A program made the position numbers and the translations under genes. From assembly GCA_016081115.2 (NCBI GenBank), contig JABTTQ020000072.1, forward strand, positions 124,001 through 188,000: a DNA stretch of 64,000 nucleotides, read 5' to 3'. The stretch comes from Rehmannia glutinosa (taxonomy: Eukaryota > Streptophyta > Magnoliopsida > Lamiales > Orobanchaceae). The notes under the pieces are model-generated. The model was not told where the DNA came from. It worked only from the letters and a program-made list of their open reading frames with translations, and did no database searches. Below are positions 44,035 to 53,700 of the stretch, one piece after another (the first letter of the stretch is position 1; every line of letters starts with the position of its first letter).

Positions 44035-47000
44035 CTAAGATTTGATGTTACTTCTCACCGGAATGGGTTTCTTGCAAGTTTTGCGATTATGACCGGTGCC
44101 TTTACATCGGCCACACTTCCTTTTCATTTGTTGCTCGCCCTGGGACAATATCCTCATTTTCCGTGGCCTACCGCTAGGGGGCCGCATGATTGGAGGCAAC
44201 ACATTCAACTGGGATACTTCCTCGGGGGTATTCCAGAAGTCCACGTGGCCTACTGGGGAAGATGGCCTCGCATATGCAGACTATTAGTGCATCGATTGTG
44301 TAAAATTGAGAGGCGAGTTCGCACCTTGGCATTCCAACTTTCCTAGTCGTGCTTTGCTAGTGCATGTGTACATGGTAATTGATCCATTGGAACACATTAC
44401 ATGTGCACTTTCTTGCATTCAAATCGACCTCGGCATTCCTATCACCATCAAGTACATAGTAGGTGTAGTAATGCGATGTTTGGACATCCATCCTCCTACT
44501 CTTTTCATCCCGCTCTCGAACAATTTTTCTTAATCAATGGATATTTCATCTTCATGCCCACATTACGCCGTTCGCATACCACCTCATCAACATCATTAAG
44601 ATTGCATCCAAAAGGGCCACGGAGGGTATTCCCTAAAGCATCCCCGAGCACGGCATTAAGACTCTCCGCGATATTGGTAGTCATGATGCTATATCTTCTA
44701 CCCGAAAAAACACACGAGCCCATTGCTCCTTCCGAGAATATTTTAAACCGCCAGGTAGTTATATATATCACTAGATACAAAATATATCTCGTTCATGATA
44801 TGTCGAAATTCGGATTCATTATATGTCTTAGCGGCACAATAGAGTAGAGCCGATACATCATCGACATCCTTAAATTTGGCAACAACATTTTGTCTTAGAT
44901 GGTAGATGCAAATTCCATGGTGTGCATCGGGGAAAACTTCCTTAACGGCATTAGCAATAGATCGATGGCGGTCCGAGATAATAACCAAATCCTTCTTCTC
45001 CGCCAACAAGCCATTTATCTTTTCAAGAAACCATTTCCATGAAGCGTCATTCTCCGAGTCAACAATGGCAAATGCTAAAGGGTAAATTTGGTTGTTACCG
45101 TCCATACCTAGTAGCCACTAATAACATACCTCGGTACTTCCCCTTTAGATGCGTACCATCCACGGCTAATACGGGTCGAATACATGTCCAAAATCCACGA
45201 TACACACACCTAAAGCCATAAAACAATATTTGAAACAACCACGTTCATCGTCTCAATCTCGGTCAGATGACTCGATTGACTTGTTGACACGCTCCAAGTA
45301 AGCCGCAAGTTGTTTGAACGAATCTTCCGGAGAACTTCTAACCAATTTAATTGCTTCTTCCTTTGCTCTCCATGCTTTGTCATAACTTATGTCCACATTG
45401 AATTTATCTTTTATTTCAAAGAATAATAGCTAGAGGTGGGTATGAATGTGTGGGTTGTTTATACCGTACATAATCGCCTCACCCAACACCTTACTCCCTG
45501 GCTGCCGATGCTCATGGTTGTTCATTTCAATCGAACACTCATGACAATTTATATATTTCACAACAACCCATAGATGCCCACCTCCGCCTAGTCACGCGTA
45601 TCATCCACCCACAATTTTTATCCACACACTTGGCAACAAATCTAAGCGTTCGACTTTTTAACAATGTGTTGTCTATTTTTCAAAGATACAAATTATTGCA
45701 AGTCGCCGAGTAAATTCTTCTTTAAACGGAAAACTTGACCAACCTGTAAATCATCATCTACCGAGATAGAGTTACAATCGCTTGTTTGATTGCTAATAGG
45801 CCCCACACCACTGTGCTCGGCCGACAGAATTCCTTTTGCATGATTGACTACCATGCCTATTATGCCCACCTTCATGCCTACAATCTTGCCCACAATCATG
45901 CCTACAATCTTGCCCACAATCTTGCCCACAATTTTGCCCACAATCTTCTTTCGCCCACATTCATTGTCATTCTTATGCCCACTCAATCGCCCACAATCTT
46001 GCCTACACTTATGCCTACAATTATCCCGCCCATCATCATGGTGATTTTCTCGGTTGATGTTCTTGCCTACTCTCTGACGACTTTTGTGCCCACCCCCGAG
46101 TTTAGCATTCCCCCCTTGTTGCCGCCTCAACACCACCACCACAACCACCACCACTACCATCTTCGTCCCCTCCCAAAAAGAGAGGTCATTCTCAAGGTCT
46201 TCAATAGTCATACCTAAATATTCTTCAAAACCAGATGTTTCTTTGACAACCCCTTTGCTTTATCGATGTTATTCTTGGGGGTGGTAGATCCTCTTGAACA
46301 ATGGGATGTAGATAGTTTCAAAACCACCATCATTCTCCTCGTAAGTAATAGACGATCATCGCCACTTGTCATATCTACATCCTCCCAAAACATAGGGTCA
46401 TTCTCAAGTTCTTCCATAGTCATATCAAAATATGGAAGTGTACTTGGTTTTCTTTTTTTGACCCTCATTTTACGCTTTTTCGCCGTGACGCACCGAGGAG
46501 GTGGCATAAGCTCTTCAATGATAGGTTCTTTTTTAATTGGTAACATCACTTGATTGCTACTTAGCCGACTCCAAAGAGTGTTTTTTCTTCTTCTTATTTT
46601 CCTTCTAATCTAACAACAAACCGAAGACAAAGGCTTCTCGCTATTCATGCGAACAAGTAGCTCGACATCGTCATCATCGGATTGGACATGGTGGCAAAGG
46701 ATCAACATGTTCATAGCCAAACCAATGGTCAACTCTATTTCACACTCATATGGATTGAATTTAGAGAAAATATAAGCTTTCCGCAACAATTCGGCGTAAG
46801 TGAACTCGAAGGAAGAGAACAGTTTTGGAATGCTTCCTGTATACCTCCATCGGGATGTACTTATGTCACAATCCCAAACTCCATCCCATAAGAGCATTAT
46901 ATGACCCCCGCAAAGAAATAGATAGATATAAAAGATCGAGTTTCGTTGTCCATTCACTTTGTCCTCCCAAACAAAATGACATTTGAATTTAATCGCCACA

Positions 47001-47035
47001 CAATCGCCACATAAATACCCACCAAGTGCCCACAT
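44035..47035 (-). pseudogene. MuDR-type MULE transposase
   Basis: Cuts and inserts the element. On the minus strand in order: N-terminal domain (47035-46610) with MLLWDGVWDCDIS and FNPYECEIELTIGLAMN; an acidic, internally repeated region (46549-45693); a MuDR zinc-binding region near 45650; DDE core with VDGTHLKGKYRG (first Asp at 45158-45160), YPLAFAIVDSENDASWKWFL, IISDRHRSI (second Asp) and ICIYHLRQNV; SWIM-type part; and a C-terminal CCHC knuckle CGRCKGTGHNRKTC (44130-44095). At least one frameshift (near 45110) and other breaks separate the pieces. The DDE and knuckle residues seen are intact. Confidence 0.8.
45693..46549 (-). repeat. Internal duplication in the transposase N-terminal half
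   Basis: Two adjacent frames begin with related text, MTMEELENDPMFWEDVDM (46428 downwards) and MTIEDLENDLSFWEGTKM (46211 downwards), showing a segment duplication of roughly 215 bp. The second part carries about seven KIVG/MIVG tetrapeptides from ATTGTGGGC repeats. Confidence 0.7.
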
Positions 47036-47145
47036 CTCGTCAGTTCACTTTGTCCTCCCAAACAAAATGACATTTGAATTTAATCGCCCACACAATCGCC
47101 CACATAAATACCCACCCAAGTGCCCACATCCCTTCCAGTTCACTT
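46955..47145. repeat. Tandem duplication of about 90 bp
   Basis: Two copies of ttgtcctcccaaacaaaatg...aatcgcc(c)acacaatcgcc(c)acataaatacccacc(c)aagtgcccacatc. They lie at the 5' side of the transposase gene and differ mainly by single C insertions or losses. Confidence 0.85.
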
Positions 47146-47630
47146 GTCCACCCACAATTTTTAATATTTAACATAATCGCCACCCAATTGCTACGGTTTA
47201 TGCCCACGTGTTTGCTTCTTCGATACAACTTGCGAAAAATCGAAACTCTTCAAATTATACCCATTTCAAAAATCGTGAAAAATTGGTTAATTGAACCATT
47301 TTGCGAAAATGAAAATCATTAACATTACACGAAAGAACAATCAAAACTAACCTTTATCCATATTTTTGATGCAAGAATCGAGATTTATTGTCGAACACGG
47401 GTTCTCGATTTTGCCTCCTTCAAACGCGTCGCATTTACTAGGGTTCGTAATTTTGAAGAAGAGCTCGAAAATCTTGTAATGTTGATCTCTTTGCTCGAAA
47501 TGTTGAGAAGAGGCTTGTAATGGTGAAACCAGGGTTTGTAATGGTGAAAATGAAAGCCGCTAATTTGAAAATTTCACTCCCGCCCATGTGTTCGCTTTTT
47601 CCTTTTTTTTTTTTTTGATTTTTTTTTTTA

Positions 47631-47746
47631 AGTTAAGGGTAAAGTAGACATTTTAGGTAGGGAAAAGGGGTAGATTTCCTTATTTAATAAAGTGGGGGCA
47701 TTTTTCTTTAATACCCCTTTGAAGGGGGTATTTTCTCAAATTTCCC
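47631..47746 (-). repeat. MULE right terminal inverted repeat
   Basis: Complement of 39017-39131 with scattered changes. It ends in AAATTTCCC, followed by the duplication ATTCATTTA. Its outer end is 58 bp from the TOM40 ATG, so its sequence may now act in the TOM40 promoter or leader. Confidence 0.85.
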
Positions 47747-47804
47747 ATTCATTTATATTCAGAATAACCCATTTGATTCCGAGCCGGGTTCGAGAAAACC
47801 GGAA

Positions 47805-50734
47805 ATGGCAATCCTAATTCCTCCGACGCCTGCTACGGCAACGACTGCACCGGCTGCCGGTTCGAATTCGGCCGCCACCGCGCCACAGAAAGTTGACTAT
47901 TTAAATCTGCCTTGCCCCATTCCGTACGAAGAAATTCACCGCGAGGCACTCAGTTAGTGCTTTTTACTTTTCTTTTGTTAATGTGACTCATTTTGCAATT
48001 TGATTACTTCGTGTGTGTGTGTGTGTGTGTGTTTGAGTCTCATTGTTTGTGGATTTTAATTTTTTGATAATTGTAAATTATGTTGGTGCGAACAAATATA
48101 TCCATTTTGTTTTTTCTTTCTTAATTTCACTAAACCCTGATTTTATTGTTAAGTTTCAGCTGTAAACTCAGTTGCTCCATGGTGTTCGTGTTAAAAAGCT
48201 CCAGTCCCAAATGTTGGCAACCTGAATATTTTTGAAAGCACGAATTAGACAAGAGCATAGTGCTAACTCTATTTGGTTTCACTCTGTTATTCTTTAATTT
48301 GGGCTCATATTATTGTGTGTCCCTTACTGATTGCATTAGCTTGTGAAGTTAAAATTGCGTGTTGGGTAATGTTATAAGGAAGAATGTACCATGCCATTCT
48401 ATATGAAGTTTTGCTCTTTTACTCTGATGAGTGAATGAGTAAGTTAACATTTCAGTCTCTCGGGGAGACTTTGTATTTGCTATGGTGATGAACTCGAACT
48501 TGAGTTTAATTACTGAGGGGAGTGGCGTCACTGACATGTTTACTGAACTTTGTTTAGTCTGACCTTATTATCATTTACTGAGTATCAAATTGTATATCTA
48601 TCCATTTGTCAGTTTTTTCTGAAACTTGTTTTATTTTTTCATGGAATATTTGACAAATTCTGCTGTTAACCTTGAAAATTTGTTGAAGGATACCATTAAG
48701 CGATTCCCATTTTTTATAGGGATCGTTTTAGGAAATTAGTTACCAAGACTATGAAGGATAAATTCTATCAATTGCCAAAAAAGTTTAGTGAAATGAAGAT
48801 ATGTAATCAAATTGTTAACTTTTACTCGTTATTATTGCCAGTGTCCTTGAAGCCAGAGCTTTTTGAAGGAATGCGCTTTGATTTTACAAAAGGACTCAAT
48901 CAGAAATTTTCACTCAGTCATAGGTGGTTTAATTGCTCGTTTACTATGTAGTATCATTTTTTCCCAGTGTGGGGTGTTTTCTCTGCCTTGCTGCATATTC
49001 TTTTGAATGCTAATCCTTTTGACTCTTTGATTTTCATCAGTGTGATGATGGGACCTACAGAAATTCCTTCTCAGTCTTCGGAAACAATTAAAATTCCCAC
49101 TGCTCATTATGAATTTGGTGCTAACTTTATTGACCCAAAGGTATGTTGCTGTTTGCTATTCATTTGCACTTATAAAATGGTTTGTTGGGGTAACCAAGTA
49201 GAATTACTTTTTCTTTGGCAGTTGATGCTTTTTGGGAGGGTGATGACAGATGGGAGACTAAATGCAAGACTGAAGTGCGATTTGACTGACAATCTTACGT
49301 TGAAGGGCAATGCTCAAGTAGGCATACTTGTCAACTTGTTAGTAATGTTTTAAGTTGATAGCTGTCCGAGGGCTGTGACGATATTTCTCAGTTCATACTG
49401 AGAGTTTAGATAATATATGTTCTCTTTTTCTGTAGCTTACCAGTGAGCCACATATGTCGCACGGCATGTTCAATTTTGATTATAAGGTAACCATTATATA
49501 TTCAGTCATGAGATATGTGGTTGTTTTAAAGTGTATATGTTCATGGGGCCTTTGTACGTGTATAATATAAATTCCTTCACTTATGTTGCTAACTAATGTA
49601 TCTACACGTGGATCTGTCCAGCTTGCATGGTGCATCACACGTAAATTGATGTAGTGTAATACGTGATTGTGGAATACAAAGCTAATAGTGTGCTCTCTCT
49701 AAACTATGTACAGGGATCAGACTATAGGTCTCAGTTTCAACTAGGGAATGGAGCCTTATTTGGTGCAAGTTACATCCAGGTGAATGATCTGACCTCAATT
49801 TGTAACATTTTTATTCTAAATAGTCAATCTAACTATTAAAACTGAAAGGTGTGTGCATGCAAATTCTTAAGTTTTGGACATACATAAGAAATTATTTGAA
49901 GTTTGTGACATCAATCTGCCATGTATATGATGCATTATTCAAGGAGACCACTAATATCATGGTTCTAGCAGGCTTTACCTTTTTCTCCTTTTGGTGGTAC
50001 ATGGTTCTGCATTATTTATTGCACTAGTAATTATTGTGAAATGATAAGTTCTAAGTTTAGAATTTGCAAGTAGTCTGGCTTATTCTTTGAGAATTTTGTT
50101 TTGCGCCATACAATACAGTCAATACTTCTGGCTTTTTCGAGTAGTTAGGGAACTTCAGACTCCAATTCAGTCTGCTAATTCCTTCTATCCACTATCAAAA
50201 TATTGGTGGTGACCTTTTCTGAAAATCTTAACAAATTCTTTTGAAGTTTGTCTTGTTGCAAAACTTTGGATTTCATTATCTTTCTAGTTTTTCTGACTTT
50301 GAAATGGACATTAAAAATAATAGAAAATATATATACCAGTGGAAGCTCGTCCACTAAAAGTTATTCTTTCTTTGGCCAACAAGGGTGGAATATATACACA
50401 GCCACCTGTTGGTCTCCTCAAGCTGAAGACGCTAATGGTGGCATGCCTCTGTTGTTTCTTGCTATATGTGATGCCCCAGTGATGATGAAAATTCTAATGC
50501 AGGGATACATAATGGCTGTATAAGCTAGCATGCAGTCTCATCCTTGAATTTTTCTGGGATATATGTTTCAAGAAAATATGAGAATGTTGCACTAGTTTTC
50601 CAGCACGTGGAACTAATATACGGACAGAATCTTATGTATGGGATCTATATTCTTGTGCCAGTGAGTCGATCAATAATCACTATAAACAGCAAAGACTATG
50701 TAAAATATTTTACTTCGCAATGTGTCTATAACAG

Positions 50735-50776
<42 letters not shown>

Positions 50777-53700
50777 GTATATACATTAAATCTTCTGTGA
50801 ACCCTGGACCATACATTACTTAAATTTTAAAAGGAACTTTACTTTGAATTAATGGTTTAGAGCAAAAATGCAGTGAATCCCTTTATTGTGTAAGGTGGGA
50901 GAGGCATTTTCTCAAAAGGGTACCTAAAGCGATCAATAGTTCCATTGCTATGGTTGCGAGGACAAAAAGTCCAAAGCATTAGAAAATGATTATGATATGT
51001 CAGGCATATCCACCACATCATCTGCCCCTCCACCATTCAGGCCAAAACGATGAAGAGCAGAAACAGTTGTTTCATAATATAATTGTAGAGCAAAATTCAA
51101 CCGTCCATGTTTATCTTGTGAACCTGTGTTCACCATCCAAGTAATGGAACAGGGGTGGAACACCAAAAGTGGAACAGGAAATGTGTTCCATATTACAGAT
51201 GCCTTTCCTGCCATAAGCAAGACTCGGAAACTGCAAGGATCAATGATTGTCACTCATATTAGTTACATTTGTCTGTGTTCTGTTCTTATTTTTATTAGTG
51301 ACTTAGAAACACTTTTATCTGTTCTATTAATTTTGAAACAGATTTTGTAGTTTCTTGCTAGAAAAAGTACGTCAGTTTGACTTGGAACAAAAAGAAACTT
51401 GATCGCAGTATAATTTCTTCTTAAATTTTTCAGTTTTTGAAAATTTCTGAAACATCAATTTCTAGCAATTTCAATGCAGTATGGTATCTATAGCTTTACT
51501 TCTTCAAAGCGCAATTAATTTGTAGACACTTCTGGTTTGACTAATGTCTAAATGACTTTGAAGGTCAAATTGGTCTTCCTTTATGGGGATGTTGTGAGAG
51601 GCATGTTGTCCCAGCTAGAAATGTCCGTCTCTCTTTATACTTTTCTCGTGGTTATCAAACTTGAGGAAAGATTAAGATGGATTGCAGTTACAGTTTTTGA
51701 TTGTTTTCATGAATGCTTGCAGAGTGTCACCCCTAATTTATCCTTAGGTGGTGAAGTATTCTGGGCTGGTCAACATCGGAAGTCTGGCATTGGCTATGCT
51801 GCGCGTTACAACACTGACAAGATGGTAAATTTTACTGGATATTTTGTTCCAATGCTTACTTTAAGTTTCATACTCTTTTAATAACTGTATCATTGTTGAT
51901 CACAACAAGTTGTCTTATTTTAAGTTTCATTGTGAACTTTGCTCCTCTTTATTTGCACTCTTTAAAGTCATTGCACGAAGTGCTTCATATATATTTCTCA
52001 CGAGGAACTAAGCGCTGATGAATGCTCATCTAGTTAAATTAAGATTCTATCAACAGAGATAAAGAGAATAATTGGCAATCTCAGGATTCATAATATTTCA
52101 TCTACATGCAGCAAGTGGCCTGTATGGCTGTGAGTGTTAATTTGAGAACTTGCGTTGGTATATATGAGCAATATTCTTGCTCTGAGGAAAGTGGCTTTAG
52201 CTGCACATTTTATATTTCTGAGTAGGCAAGATTTTCTTGTAATTCATATGAAAAACTGTCTTTATGATTCATATACCATTATTTATTTGGTTTATGGACT
52301 AAGTCGTACACTCTTACATGTGGAATAAAAGAATATTAAACAAAGGCTTTGGTTCGGAGACCTTAAATTGGTTCATGAGAGAAGGATGTGTGGCGAGATA
52401 AGGATATGTGGATAAAAATTTCATCTGCCGAGGCCTGCTATTTTATATGCCATGAATATCTTGAGAATCAATGATATGCTTGCTAAAGTGGTCAGAGAAC
52501 TGGTAATGACAGTTTTGCTTATTTTAATTTTTAACCTTTGAGCGGAGTGGGAAAGCAAGTTCTATTGCTGTCTTTTTGTTGACCATATAGGATTTATATT
52601 GGAAGAAAATGTGTTATTAATATCTACTATTTCTAAGTCAGGTTGCAACGGGGCAAGTTGCTAGCACTGGAATGGTTGCTCTGAGCTATGTTCAGAAAAT
52701 ATCTGAAAAGGTAAACCTAGTGTCGAGTTCATGCCATGTGCTGTAATTTGGTATATCCAATATTTTCATTTTTGGTCTTGCTTTTGTTCTTTTGAATATA
52801 GGTTTCTCTAGCATCCGACTTCATGTACAACTACATGTCTAGGGATGTCACTGCCAGCTTTGGTTATGATTACATCCTTCGGCAGGTAATTTCTGTTTGA
52901 ACAATTTGAAGTTTTTCTTGATGCAATACTCAGCAGTTTAGTGCTTGGATTTATTAGTTTAATACCTTTTGTTGTAGTGGTCTAATCATTGCTTCTGTTA
53001 GCTGTGGGGATCTAATTTATTCTAAGAGTGTTTGTTGATATGTTGTATAATTGTAGTTTTATCTGATAATTATTCTTGTCGAAGTATTGTTGGATCAAAT
53101 ACTTACCACTAGGTCAAAAGTTATAGTTGTTAGCAAATGGCAGAACTATCTGTTTAAACTTTTGGTAATGCAAAGTAACATACTAAGATGATGGTCGGCA
53201 TGAGAGAGTGTGCGCTCACTAGTGCCATGGTTGGGATGATTTAGTTCTGTCAGCTACTTGCGGTTTTCCTGACAATAAATGCCAGCATCACATTTTTCGA
53301 CACATTGTTCTGATGCCAATTCTGTTGGACTGTGAAGCTTTTGCTTTGGAACGGTGGTTGTTTGTGGAGGAACAAGGCTAGACTACACTTTCAAGTTAGA
53401 GCAGTTTCCAATCGAAACAAACGAAAAACAACACAGGAAAAATGCAGTCAAGAAAAAATAGTTTCCTTCTTTCTCTCACTTTTTGATTCAACCATATATA
53501 AGGCTCCGGGATAAGGATTCTGAATTATGTGACTGAAACTGAATATAATTTCTTTGGAAGTCTACAAACATGCTTATCAATAGAAATGGTAGCTATTCCA
53601 CCAGTACAACTCAAATATTCTACAGATAAACATGCTATCTTTTGTCACAAGTGGTATTTTTAAGCATATTACTTGGAACATTTAGAGGGTTGTCCCCAAC

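Larger units (their letters stand above)
39017..47746. mobile_element. KI-type MULE with Ulp1 protease gene
   Basis: 8730-bp Mutator-like element with terminal inverted repeats of about 115 bp (39017-39131 and 47631-47746; outer ends GGGAAATT) and a perfect 9-bp duplication. Two convergent genes lie inside: DUF1985-Ulp1 protease on plus (40105-43125) and MuDR-type transposase on minus (47035-44035). Tandem repeats fill the space between their 3' ends. MULEs carrying Ulp1-like proteases are known as Kaonashi elements. Matching duplications and still-similar TIRs suggest insertion not very long ago, although both genes show breaks. Confidence 0.9.
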
